Below, piece by piece: positions 18,068-25,741 of a DNA stretch of 64,000 bases (position 1 is its first letter; the number at the start of each line of letters is the position of its first letter). Origin of the DNA: Cypionkella sp. (GTDB lineage Bacteria > Pseudomonadota > Alphaproteobacteria > Rhodobacterales > Rhodobacteraceae); contig NZ_JAUSBA010000063.1 in NCBI RefSeq assembly GCF_030652235.1, positions 1 through 64,000 of the forward strand, given 5' to 3'. The notes under the pieces were generated by a model that did no database searches, had not been told where the DNA came from, and was given only the letters and a program-made list of their open reading frames with translations. The position numbers were made by a program, and so were the translations under genes.

Positions 18068-19200
18068 TGCGCCCCCTCCTCGTTGTCGCGGCATTTGCGC
18101 AGCCTGTCCTCAAAATGCGGGCTGGAAACCGCTTTGACAGCGCGGTCCTGCGCATCCTTTTTCCATCTGCGCCGGATCAAAACCTGCGCCACTTGTGCGG
18201 GCATCAGCACTTTCTCCTGCGCAATAAGCGCCGCCTCGGCCATCGTTTCGGCGATAAACCCCTGAGCATCGCGGATCAGCCGATCAGCGGTACGATCAAG
18301 GGCTGCACGGGTGTCGGAATTGTTGAATATGATATGCGCCGCCAACATCTCGCCATAGCGCAACACCCAGTCGCCCACATCGTCGTCGCGCCAGCGCGGG
18401 AAGGCCCCGCCCTGCACAAAGCGATGCAACTCCGCCTCGGCCTGCTGCATCACCGGCGGCATGGTGGCGAGAAAGCGCAGCCGCGGCCCGCCAATTGCGC
18501 CGGAAATATTCTGCGGCTTGGAGCTGATCGCTTGTTTGACCCAGCGCCCGCGCGGCGCGCGCGCCAGATCGGCCGTCACGGGTAGGAAATACGCATCTGC
18601 AACCCTTTTGATACCCATAAAGGCCGTCGCGGGCGAAACGGGCGTAATCTGCAAATCTCCTCCACCCGGACGCGGGATAAAGACAATCGGAAACTCCCCT
18701 GCTCCGAGTTTCAGCGGCACCCTTGCGGGCGACAAAAGCCCTGACCGCAGCGCGCTCAACACATCCTCTCCAAAGACTCGCCCGAAATCCGCAAGCACCA
18801 AAGCAGAGAAATCGACCGGATTCAGGATATGATCCATCACGCTCATCGGCCCATGACCCGCCAGTTCAAGCGGCCGAAAAACTACCTTACAAAACGGAAT
18901 ATCCGGCGCGTTCACCGAGGGCAGGATCGAGGCCTTGCGGTTCGCTTTCGGCGGATCAATCCGCAAAACGGCATGGTCGCCATCGACGCGCGGGCTCACC
19001 AGTTTCAGCAAATGGCTCCCGCTTTTCTCTGTGATTGTGTTGGCTATTGCTGCTGTGAGCGGCTTATCGAGCGCACCGCGCATCAGTAAGAACTCATCAT
19101 AAACCTCATGCAGAGTGAGAGGTCGTCCAGTTGGCTTGAAGGAAAGCAGCGCTTCTTTTTTTGGGACGTCAGGCACATCCGGGTGGGAATACTCTAGCAT
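18064..19200 (-). CDS. cas8f: Cas8f (Csy1) large Cascade subunit
   Basis: First gene of the cas operon, 378 aa from the ATG at 19198-19200; an in-frame GTG at 19212 is an alternative start. The segment SSKPQNISGAIGGPRLRFLATMPPV (about 235-260) closely follows the SKPQNIS...GG...LPSLPP signature of Csy1. Csy1 recognises the PAM and, with Cas5f, binds the crRNA 5' handle. The protein is somewhat shorter than the roughly 430-aa Pseudomonas version, consistent with a compact I-F lineage. No strong ribosome site is visible. Confidence 0.82.
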   Translation of the reverse strand: MLEYSHPDVPDVPKKEALLSFKPTGRPLTLHEVYDEFLLMRGALDKPLTAAIANTITEKSGSHLLKLVSPRVDGDHAVLRIDPPKANRKASILPSVNAPDIPFCKVVFRPLELAGHGPMSVMDHILNPVDFSALVLADFGRVFGEDVLSALRSGLLSPARVPLKLGAGEFPIVFIPRPGGGDLQITPVSPATAFMGIKRVADAYFLPVTADLARAPRGRWVKQAISSKPQNISGAIGGPRLRFLATMPPVMQQAEAELHRFVQGGAFPRWRDDDVGDWVLRYGEMLAAHIIFNNSDTRAALDRTADRLIRDAQGFIAETMAEAALIAQEKVLMPAQVAQVLIRRRWKKDAQDRAVKAVSSPHFEDRLRKCRDNEEGAQ

Positions 19201-19307
19201 TACACAACTCACTTTAAGGTTGCGAGAACCCTAACTGTAAAATACCACAGGTCAACAACAACTACCTGCCAAAGTCAGGAAAGTTTCAAAACGAAAGATT
19301 TTATTCT
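19201..19307. promoter_or_regulatory. Divergent cas operon / WYL regulator control region
   Basis: This 107-bp spacer separates cas8f (minus) from the WYL gene (plus). It contains several short dyads: GGTT-N5-AACC near 19218-19232, CTGT-N8-ACAG near 19236-19251, and CCTG-N7-CAGG near 19267-19281. A minus-strand TTGACC is a possible -35. These are candidates for operators of the WYL protein; none is individually strong. Confidence 0.4.
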
Positions 19308-20099
19308 ATGGCAAGGAAAGATGTGCTTTTCGGCTGGATAGAAGCGTGCCTGCATTACGGCGGCACATTTGGCTCCTCTGAGAAAGCAGTTTACTGCCAG
19401 CGTTTCGGCCTGTCCGAACCGAGCGCCTCCCGCCATCAAGCAGAATTTCTAAATATCTATGAAGCAGCGGGCGCTGTGACCTTTGCGCGCAATGCTGCAA
19501 GCCGAATTCATGGTGGCAAACTTACCCCTGAGACAACCCTCCCCGCCAAACCGCTATTTTCGCGCATGCCGAGCCTTGAGACTTGGCTCGAGGATAATTT
19601 CGGCGGCACCAGTTATTTCAATGTCGAAATCCCACGGCGCGAACCAGAACCCTGGATTTTACGCGCGATTATACACTCTATTCGCAGTAAAAAAGCGTTG
19701 CAAATAACCTATCACTCACGCAGTGGCCCGAGCACTCGCATCGTTACTCCCCACGCAATCGTTAAAATCGTCGGGCGGACGCACATGCGCGCCTATGATC
19801 ATTCCAAAAACCATTATGGCGATTTTGTCCTCTCCCGCGTCACCGCCGCAGCACTCAACGAGCAAATAGCTTTTGTCGGCAATGAACGTGATATGCAGTG
19901 GCAGACAATCAAGAAGGTCACCGTCAGCGATACAACCAGCAGCGACGATCAGACGCGCAAACGCGGCATTCAGCTCGACTATGGCCTAGATCAAACAGGC
20001 CAGCGATCTTTTAAATTCCGTCAACCGCTCGTGCAATATCTAATAGACGATATGGAAGTGGGTTACGCGGCCCCAGTCCAAATCACTTTGGATACGTAA
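19308..20099 (+). CDS. WYL-domain transcriptional regulator divergent from cas operon
   Basis: A 263-aa protein. The N-terminal 60 residues form an HTH-like region (SEKAVYCQRFGLSEPSASRHQAEFLN). The centre (about 128-185: LQITYHSRSGPSTRIVTPHAIVK...THMRAYDH...GDFVLSRVTAA) has the strand pattern of WYL domains, which bind nucleotide or nucleic-acid ligands and often control CRISPR and other defence loci. The C-terminal third resembles the WCX extension. It shares a 107-bp promoter region with cas8f, so repression or ligand-dependent induction of the cas operon is the natural inference. The ATG lies within AT-rich DNA with a poor ribosome site. Confidence 0.8.
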   Translation: MARKDVLFGWIEACLHYGGTFGSSEKAVYCQRFGLSEPSASRHQAEFLNIYEAAGAVTFARNAASRIHGGKLTPETTLPAKPLFSRMPSLETWLEDNFGGTSYFNVEIPRREPEPWILRAIIHSIRSKKALQITYHSRSGPSTRIVTPHAIVKIVGRTHMRAYDHSKNHYGDFVLSRVTAAALNEQIAFVGNERDMQWQTIKKVTVSDTTSSDDQTRKRGIQLDYGLDQTGQRSFKFRQPLVQYLIDDMEVGYAAPVQITLDT

Positions 20100-20413
20100 A
20101 CCTCTCTCTGATCCAACAACGCACGCGCCAGCACGTTGGCCTGTTCATGGTCATTGAGGACAATTTCCGCCTGCATCGGGTTGTCCAGCGGGACGACGAT
20201 CATGCGCCACGACGTGCCCATGGTCTGTAGCCGGATTTCCTTGGCCCGCCCAGACATCCAGCGGCGCAGGAAGGCGTCGCGCTCCAACACGAAGTAATCC
20301 TCGGACAGGCATAGCGCCCGATTCATCGCTGCCAGCCCCTTTTCGGCGTAGGTGGCCATCAAACGGGTCCGGATCTTCGTCGCGGTACCCTTGTCATGCC
20401 AGCGCGCGGTCAT
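20063..20413 (-). CDS. Hypothetical protein, 116 aa
   Basis: Not recognised. The soluble, charged protein has no signal peptide or obvious motif; the segment SWRMIVVPLDNPMQAEIVLNDHEQANVLARALL looks like a beta-strand/helix domain. It is convergent with the WYL gene and overlaps its 3' end by 37 bp. A GGAAAAG sequence upstream is a weak ribosome site. Codon use is compatible with a real gene. It probably belongs to the island's own cargo. Confidence 0.5.
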   Translation of the reverse strand: MTARWHDKGTATKIRTRLMATYAEKGLAAMNRALCLSEDYFVLERDAFLRRWMSGRAKEIRLQTMGTSWRMIVVPLDNPMQAEIVLNDHEQANVLARALLDQREVYVSKVIWTGAA

Positions 20414-20584
20414 CTTGCCGCTTTTCCAAGCTCATGCCCTCGACGAATGAAAGAGGCATTCACGGGCAAAGATGCTGGATTTTGATCGACGCTGCTGCGC
20501 ATGCCGACAACAGCCCAGATCCCTTCTCAGCATTTCCGTGTGTTTTGTGGCCTCGGGCTATTCGCAGAGTACCCCACACCTATT

Positions 20585-20634
20585 TGTGCTATACACAGAT
20601 AGACATTGACACCTAACTGCGTACAGCACATATA
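20585..20634 (+). promoter_or_regulatory. Promoter overlapped by a 10-bp inverted repeat, probably leaderless
   Basis: TTGACA (20606-20611) and CATATA (20629-20634) are spaced 17 nt apart, and the ATG at 20641 follows only 6 nt later, suggesting a leaderless mRNA. The inverted repeat TGTGCTATAC (20585-20594) / GTACAGCACA (20621-20630, one mismatch) brackets the -35 and reaches the -10, so it is a good candidate operator. The downstream protein has an HTH-like N terminus and may be autoregulated. Confidence 0.45.
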
Positions 20635-20640
20635 GCTGTC

Positions 20641-21336
20641 ATGCGTATTGGACCCCTCATCAGCCTCATATCATCAACGTTCGGCGTTCCCGAGGCCACG
20701 GTCGTTGTCGTCGCGCGTGCGCTGCGTGAGGCTGGCTGGTTGACCTCTGGTGCCCGGGGCGTGAACGCACCCCATATGACTGTTCGTGACGGCGCACGGC
20801 TTTCCCTGGCACTTCTCACGGGTGAGCCTCCAAGCCGGGTAGTCGAAGAATTTGAGTTCATTCGGATGCTTCAAACGAAAGACGTCTTTCCAATTGACGG
20901 CCTTATCGCACGCGTAGATCTGCACGACGATCATATCCTGGAAGATGTGCTGACAAAGCTATTCGAGCTGCATTCAGATCACGAACGTATCCAAAGTGGT
21001 CGCACCCTCATTCAGGGGTTTAGCACACCTACCTATTATGGCCCGTACTTTAGCGTATCGATCGATTCTTCGCGCCGTACAGGTGCGATCCAGCTGCCTA
21101 TATTTTCAACTGAATATCTCGACCTTGCTGGTGCAGCGGAGATCGAAGAACTTTATTCAATGCGCCCGAGGACGTTGGAAGGTTTGGAGAGGATTAAAGA
21201 ATTGGAGACCCGCAGCGTTTCCTCCGACTCTGGCAGCAGTGTAGCTGCCGGACGGGGAATGCGCGTCTTGCGCACTATCACCCAGACAGAGATCCTCATC
21301 ATTTCTCAGCGCCTTTTCGATCAAGGTGATGAATAA
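20641..21336 (+). CDS. Hypothetical protein with HTH-like N terminus, 231 aa
   Basis: Family not recognised. Residues about 8-45 (SLISSTFGVPEATVVVVARALREAGWLTSGA) look like a winged-helix reading head, followed by TVRDGARLSLALLTGEPPSRVVEEFEF. The middle shows alternating strands (FSVSIDSSRRTGAIQLPIFSTEYLDL). It starts 6 nt after a promoter-like -10 without a ribosome site, as for a leaderless gene. It is followed closely by three small island genes and a recombinase, which suggests a role in control of the mobile element. Confidence 0.6.
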   Translation: MRIGPLISLISSTFGVPEATVVVVARALREAGWLTSGARGVNAPHMTVRDGARLSLALLTGEPPSRVVEEFEFIRMLQTKDVFPIDGLIARVDLHDDHILEDVLTKLFELHSDHERIQSGRTLIQGFSTPTYYGPYFSVSIDSSRRTGAIQLPIFSTEYLDLAGAAEIEELYSMRPRTLEGLERIKELETRSVSSDSGSSVAAGRGMRVLRTITQTEILIISQRLFDQGDE

Positions 21337-21415
21337 AATGTCCGCTCCACTTCGCAACGACGTTCCGTTCCGCCTGACTTGTTCAAACCTTTCGGCAAAA
21401 TTTGAGGAGACGGCG

Positions 21416-21637
21416 ATGACTCCGCCTAATGATCACGCGGTACGTGGCGATAGCGTCAGCTCAGAGCTACGGCGTTTGTTTGATTGCATTGAGCGCCTCA
21501 TTCACGATGGGCTCGAACACGGTCATTTTCGCTACGAGATCAAGGGCACCATCGGCAAAAATCTGCGCCGTGAACTCGTCATCGAAGCCGGTGTGAGCCA
21601 CAAATTCACCGTATCGTTGGATGACCTGAGCCGCTGA
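21416..21637 (+). CDS. Small hypothetical protein, 73 aa
   Basis: The ATG at 21416 is chosen because a strong GAGGAG ribosome site lies 5 nt before it; the frame is open further upstream, but without a ribosome site. The product has a helical N-terminal half (SSELRRLFDCIERLIHDGLEHGHF) and a beta-rich C-terminal half. No family recognised. It probably forms a unit with the preceding HTH-like gene. Confidence 0.55.
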   Translation: MTPPNDHAVRGDSVSSELRRLFDCIERLIHDGLEHGHFRYEIKGTIGKNLRRELVIEAGVSHKFTVSLDDLSR

Positions 21638-21893
21638 GCACCAGTAAACACCGCGATCACCGTCAAGGCGACGCACACCCACAACCCATAGGATCACTAG
21701 TTTACCGGAACAAATTCGGAGCATGGATCGATAAGGTAGATTGGCGAAAGCCATATCATGGATGCTCCAAGCAACTGCGGTCAGTCATCCGCAAATAGCG
21801 CAAGTCGGCTTTCTCAGGATCCAAATCGCAGGAACCTGTTTCGGTTGAACGGCCTTAATCAACTCAATATCCTGGTTTCATGGGTGGATCGCA

Positions 21894-22085
21894 ATGCGTC
21901 CGCACATTAACGTTGACCAGCCAAATCACCCTGCCCCGTCTGTCGTTCCAAAGCCCGATTTGCCCCCAGCATTTCGTGCGCTGGTCCAGTTGTTCGCACG
22001 TCAGGCTGCCCGTGAAGCTCTGCCCAATAATCAAACAGCAATAGGAGAGACCCAAGATGTCCGCAAATTCCTCAACGAAGACTGA
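21894..22085 (+). CDS. Small island protein, 63 aa
   Basis: The short frame has the ending PPAFRALVQLFARQAAREAL, a helix typical of small proteins encoded just before excisionase and integrase genes in alphaproteobacterial islands. That likeness is from memory, not from a search. It overlaps the next gene by 29 bp in another frame, which favours co-expression. Confidence 0.45.
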   Translation: MRPHINVDQPNHPAPSVVPKPDLPPAFRALVQLFARQAAREALPNNQTAIGETQDVRKFLNED

Positions 22086-22266
22086 CACACTCGACACCCT
22101 CTTGACGGTCGCACAGGTGGCACTCTTGGACGCTTGTTCTGAGAAGACGGTGCGCCGCGCGATTGATGTGGGGTTGCTGCAAGCGCTGCGGGTTGGCCCC
22201 GGCGGCCGCCTGCTTCGCGTCACCCAAGGCGCGCATGCAATCTATCGCCGCGCACAGCGGCTGTGA
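22057..22266 (+). CDS. Excisionase-like helix-turn-helix protein, 69 aa
   Basis: The core LTVAQVALLDACSEKTVRRAIDVGLLQALRVGPGGRLLRVT is an HTH_17/MerR-like excisionase fold: a helix, a recognition helix (SEKTVRRAID) and a wing. Such proteins bend DNA next to the attachment site and set the direction of recombination. A GGAGAG ribosome site stands before the ATG. Its location just upstream of a tyrosine-recombinase gene start supports an xis role. Confidence 0.7.
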   Translation: MSANSSTKTDTLDTLLTVAQVALLDACSEKTVRRAIDVGLLQALRVGPGGRLLRVTQGAHAIYRRAQRL

Positions 22267-22431
22267 TCTCTCCTGACCATCAATGTCTATATAATTCAAC
22301 GCGTTACGCATGTGTCGGGAATACCCCATCTCCGTAAGTGTCTGATTTTCTGTGCTACACTCTTCCCGAATCGGACGCTGTGTCCGGTCCTGTCCACCCG
22401 AGACCAACACTGACCAGAGGTAGATTTCCCG

Positions 22432-22671
22432 ATGTCAAAAATAGACCCTAAACGACTGCAGACGGCCTTCGTTCGAGTTGGCACGCCGATGTTCTCTGAA
22501 GTTATGGCGCAGGCCGCGCAGCATTCCGATCTCTCTCACGATCGCAGGCGGGATATTCAATCCGGGCTGCGCCGTGTCGCCAAAGCTTTGGGTCGTGCGC
22601 CTGAAGAAGTTCCTGCAGATGCAACTTGGCTGCAAAAGCGTCTGGTTGATTTTGCTCCGGCTACCCTCACT
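22432..22671 (+). pseudogene. Tyrosine recombinase, 5' fragment only
   Basis: About 80 codons (from MSKIDPKRLQTAFVRVGTPM to LVDFAPATL) match the N-terminal core-binding (SAM-like) part of phage or island integrases, with an upstream GAGGTAG ribosome site. After about 22671 the frame continues to 22782 only as the antisense of the neighbouring gene, so the catalytic domain (R-H-R-Y) is absent. The break marks the right edge of the accessory block. The fragment cannot catalyse recombination. Confidence 0.65.
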
Positions 22672-23895
22672 TCAACCGACTGCAACGGTTGGGGGCCGAG
22701 GTTCGATTGCCGCCGGTTTGTGCAGGATGCGGGCCGCAAGAACGCGCAACACGCCACTCGACAGAGCTCCGATGCCGAATAGCACCAACACGAAGTTCAC
22801 CATCCAGCCCACCACCGGCACAAAGTTCAGCAGCGAGAATACCAGCACGCCGCAGCCAAGCAGTGCGATCCGAAGCCCCAGTCCCGGATCTTTCTGCTCG
22901 CCAAAGGCCAGATACAAACGCAACGCCACCACATAGGCCCCGAACACATAGCCAAGCGTCCAGACCAGCAGGATTGCCAGCAGCACGATCGGTACGAAGG
23001 GCAGGCCGATCACCGTCATTGCCGCAACGGGCACCATCCCCAGCAGTGTGGCGATGCCCAGCACGCCAAGCAGTACCATCAGCCCGGGTCGCAAGGTTCC
23101 CGCCCGACGCAGCGCCTCGACCCGCTGCGGGGCCAGCGCCAGAAGCACCCCACCCAGCAGGATCAGAAACCCCAGCGTGACAAAGAACGCCGTCGCGATG
23201 GCAAACGTGCCGGGAAGTGCGGGCATGTCGCGGCCGGCCCAGCCGTCGCCCCAATCGCGCATGTGCTCGAACTGGTCCATCAGGGGCGGGGTCGGGTGAT
23301 AGGTCACCCGCGCGGCGGGAATGACCTCGGGCGGGATGGTCACGGCTTCGGGGGCGGAGTAGGTCAGCTTGCCCGCGATGCGCGCCATGGGGCCAAAGGT
23401 GATGCTGCCGCCCTGCAACAGGGCATCCCCGGTGATGGCGGCGTTCAAGGTTATCTCGCCGCCGGTCGCGGCCAGCGCACCGCCGACGGGGCCATCAATC
23501 GTGATCGTGCTGCCCAGCATCCGGGCGTTGCCTTTGGTGATGGCGGTGCCAGCGGTGCGCAAGGAAAAGCCCATCATCGACAGATCACCGCCCACCGGCG
23601 CTCGAAGCGTCGCAGTGGCACCGGCGGCGTAAAGATCGCCCGCCACCTCTGCTTCCAGATCAAGGTTGAAGCCCGCCACATGGGCATCGCCCACCACGCG
23701 CCCTTTGGTCACCACCGCCCCGCCCGAGGCGAAGATATCGCCCGGGGCCTGCAATTCCGGCATGCCGGAAGAGACCGCGATGAAGGTGTCGGTGCCGTTC
23801 GTCTGCAGCGCCGTCTCGGCCCCAAGCGGGGGGACGCTGGCTGTCGCCCAGGAGGCCGCCCCAAGCAGCATTACGGCGCGGAATGAAGCTCGCAT
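22672..23895 (-). CDS. Bactofilin-like exported/membrane protein
   Basis: A 407-aa protein from ATG 23893-23895. A signal peptide (MRASFRAVMLLGAASWATASVPPLGAE) is followed by repeated short beta turns (GDIFASGGAVVTKGRVVGDAHVAGF..., residues about 40-180) of the polymer-forming (bactofilin/DUF583-like) right-handed beta-helix type. Four or more hydrophobic segments follow between about 235 and 385. It probably sits in the inner membrane with the beta-helix in the periplasm. The stop codon lies right at the junction with the truncated integrase, so a few C-terminal residues may have been lost or gained. An FNR-type box is centred about 63 bp upstream of the start. Confidence 0.7.
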   Translation of the reverse strand: MRASFRAVMLLGAASWATASVPPLGAETALQTNGTDTFIAVSSGMPELQAPGDIFASGGAVVTKGRVVGDAHVAGFNLDLEAEVAGDLYAAGATATLRAPVGGDLSMMGFSLRTAGTAITKGNARMLGSTITIDGPVGGALAATGGEITLNAAITGDALLQGGSITFGPMARIAGKLTYSAPEAVTIPPEVIPAARVTYHPTPPLMDQFEHMRDWGDGWAGRDMPALPGTFAIATAFFVTLGFLILLGGVLLALAPQRVEALRRAGTLRPGLMVLLGVLGIATLLGMVPVAAMTVIGLPFVPIVLLAILLVWTLGYVFGAYVVALRLYLAFGEQKDPGLGLRIALLGCGVLVFSLLNFVPVVGWMVNFVLVLFGIGALSSGVLRVLAARILHKPAAIEPRPPTVAVG

Positions 23896-23951
23896 GGCAC
23901 AGTCCTTTTGCAAGATGCGCGACCATTCTGCGCGCCACTTGCGGGGCTTCA

Positions 23952-23965
23952 TTGATCGCCATCAA
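23952..23965. promoter_or_regulatory. FNR/FixK-type box TTGAT-CGCC-ATCAA
   Basis: A perfect palindromic match to the TTGAT-N4-ATCAA consensus of Crp/Fnr regulators. It lies between the bactofilin-like gene (minus) and the Pro-rich ORF/DegP-type protease gene (plus), and could serve both. Confidence 0.75.
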
Positions 23966-24078
23966 TGCACGGGCGCGCAATTGCACTGAAGGTGCGTCTG
24001 CAATCATTGATTGGGTCAACAGCCTTGCAGCCATCCAACCCCACACCGCCTCTGCGTCACTTCTTCCCGGCCCATGAG

Positions 24079-24279
24079 ATGGGACGCCCACCAACCGAGG
24101 TGCCCGGCAATAGCCCCTCTGAGGCGCCAGGCGACACCCCGTCAGAGACCCCACCCGTCACGCCACCTGAATCCCCCGCAGATTTCCCGCCCGAAAACGA
24201 ACCTGCGATCCCGACAGAGCTGCCCTTCGATCAGCCGCCGCCAGATTTCCGGGCGGCGCAATCAGGACACGCCCGATGA
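24079..24279 (+). CDS. Proline- and glutamate-rich small protein, 66 aa
   Basis: Consists almost wholly of P-x-E/T-x-P repeats (EVPGNSPSEAPGDTPSETPP and similar), a composition seen in short disordered proteins near stress genes in proteobacteria. No signal peptide or domain. It follows the FNR-type box by about 115 bp and precedes the DegP-type gene by 68 bp. A function cannot be assigned. Confidence 0.5.
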   Translation: MGRPPTEVPGNSPSEAPGDTPSETPPVTPPESPADFPPENEPAIPTELPFDQPPPDFRAAQSGHAR

Positions 24280-24347
24280 CGACCGCCCTTGCACCCATGG
24301 CCGCCGGGCAGCTGCCCTGACGGCATCGCTTGAAGGAGTGACCTAGC

Positions 24348-25712
24348 ATGACAAGCATCCGGTTTTTTCACGTCCTTTCCCTGCTGCTTGTCGTGGCGGC
24401 CCAAACGCCCCCCATTGCCGCCGAAACCAGCCTTTTCGCGCCCCCCACACTGGCGCCAATGGTCGAGCGGGCCGTTCCCTCGGTCGTCAGCATCGCGGTC
24501 ACGGGCACCAGTCAGTCTGACACCACGCCGTTGCTGGCTGACCCGTTCTTTCGTCAGTTCTTCGAGGGCTTCGGACAGCTTCCGCCAGCTGAGCAACCTT
24601 TCCAGGCGGCCGGGTCCGGCGTGATCGTCGATGCGGCCGAAGGCTTGCTGCTGACCAATGCCCATGTCGTGGCGAATGCCGAGCAGATCACGGTCCGGCT
24701 GATGGATGGCACCGAACGGGATGCAAAGGTGGTGGGGGTCGATCCGGAAACCGACGTGGCCGCGCTGCGCATTGCGCCAGAGGGGCTGGTCGAGATCCCG
24801 ATCGGTCAGTCGTCCTCTTTGCGGGTCGGGGACTATGTCGTGGCAATCGGCAACCCGTTCGGGCTGGAGCAGACGGTCACACTGGGTATTGTCAGCGCCC
24901 TTGGTCGCCGGGGCCTGGGGATCGAGGGGTATGAGAATTTCATCCAGACCGATGCGTCGATCAACCCCGGAAACTCGGGCGGGGCGCTGGTCAATCTGGC
25001 GGGAGAGTTGGTCGGGATCAACACCGCCATTCTGACCCCGTCACAGGGATCGGCCGGGATCGGCTTTGCCATTCCTGTGGATATGGCAATGGCGATTGCC
25101 GACCAGTTGGTGCGCGACGGGCAGGTGCGGCGCGGTCAGTTGGGTGTCTTCATTCAGGACGTGACGCCGGGCTTGGCGCGCGCGCTTGACCTCGACGCCC
25201 CGGGCGGCGCGCTGGTGGCGCAGGTCATGCCGGGTGGCCCTGCCGAGGCGGCTGGCTTGCGTCCCCGCGACGTGATCGTTGCGCTGGACGGGGTGGTGGT
25301 CACCGATCCGGCGGCCCTGCGCTATCAGATCGGCCTGCGATCACCGGATCAGAAGATCACGCTGGACATCGCCCGCGACGGCAAGCGGATGATGGTAGAG
25401 GCCGTTCTGGCAGCCAAGGACCAGACGCTGACACAGCAACGCCTGAGAACCAGCGGGGAAGCCGAGCCGTCACGCCTGCAAGGGCTGGCGCTTGCCGAGG
25501 ATCAGCGCGGGAGCATGGTCGCAGCCGTCGAACCGGCCAGCGGTGCCGCCCGCGCGGGCCTGATGGTGGGGGATCGCATCATTGCCGTGGGCAGCACCAA
25601 GGTGGACCGGATCGACCAGTTCCGCGATGCCGTGACCGCAGCCGCCCCCGACGATCCGATCCTGATCGAAGTCGAACGGCAGGGCACTCCCGTCCTGCTT
25701 GCCCTTCCGTAG
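24348..25712 (+). CDS. degP: DegP/HtrA-family periplasmic serine protease
   Basis: A 454-aa protein with a signal peptide (FFHVLSLLLVVAAQTPPIAA). The trypsin-like S1C domain has the full triad H106 (TNAHVV), D136 (DPETDVAAL) and S210 (NPGNSGGAL). PDZ domain 1 begins near residue 260 (GQLGVFIQDVTPG) and a shorter second PDZ spans about 370-450. It degrades or refolds damaged envelope proteins. An AAGGAG ribosome site precedes the ATG. It is probably co-transcribed with the downstream PolX-like gene (29 bp apart). Confidence 0.92.
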   Translation: MTSIRFFHVLSLLLVVAAQTPPIAAETSLFAPPTLAPMVERAVPSVVSIAVTGTSQSDTTPLLADPFFRQFFEGFGQLPPAEQPFQAAGSGVIVDAAEGLLLTNAHVVANAEQITVRLMDGTERDAKVVGVDPETDVAALRIAPEGLVEIPIGQSSSLRVGDYVVAIGNPFGLEQTVTLGIVSALGRRGLGIEGYENFIQTDASINPGNSGGALVNLAGELVGINTAILTPSQGSAGIGFAIPVDMAMAIADQLVRDGQVRRGQLGVFIQDVTPGLARALDLDAPGGALVAQVMPGGPAEAAGLRPRDVIVALDGVVVTDPAALRYQIGLRSPDQKITLDIARDGKRMMVEAVLAAKDQTLTQQRLRTSGEAEPSRLQGLALAEDQRGSMVAAVEPASGAARAGLMVGDRIIAVGSTKVDRIDQFRDAVTAAAPDDPILIEVERQGTPVLLALP

Positions 25713-25741
25713 CGGCCCTTCGTCGGGACATCGGACACAAG

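Noticed and set aside
11190-20413. CRISPR-associated transposon (I-F3 CAST)
   Set aside because: cas1 and nuclease-helicase cas2/3 are present and no tnsA/B/C or tniQ gene is seen, so this is an ordinary I-F1-like interference system.
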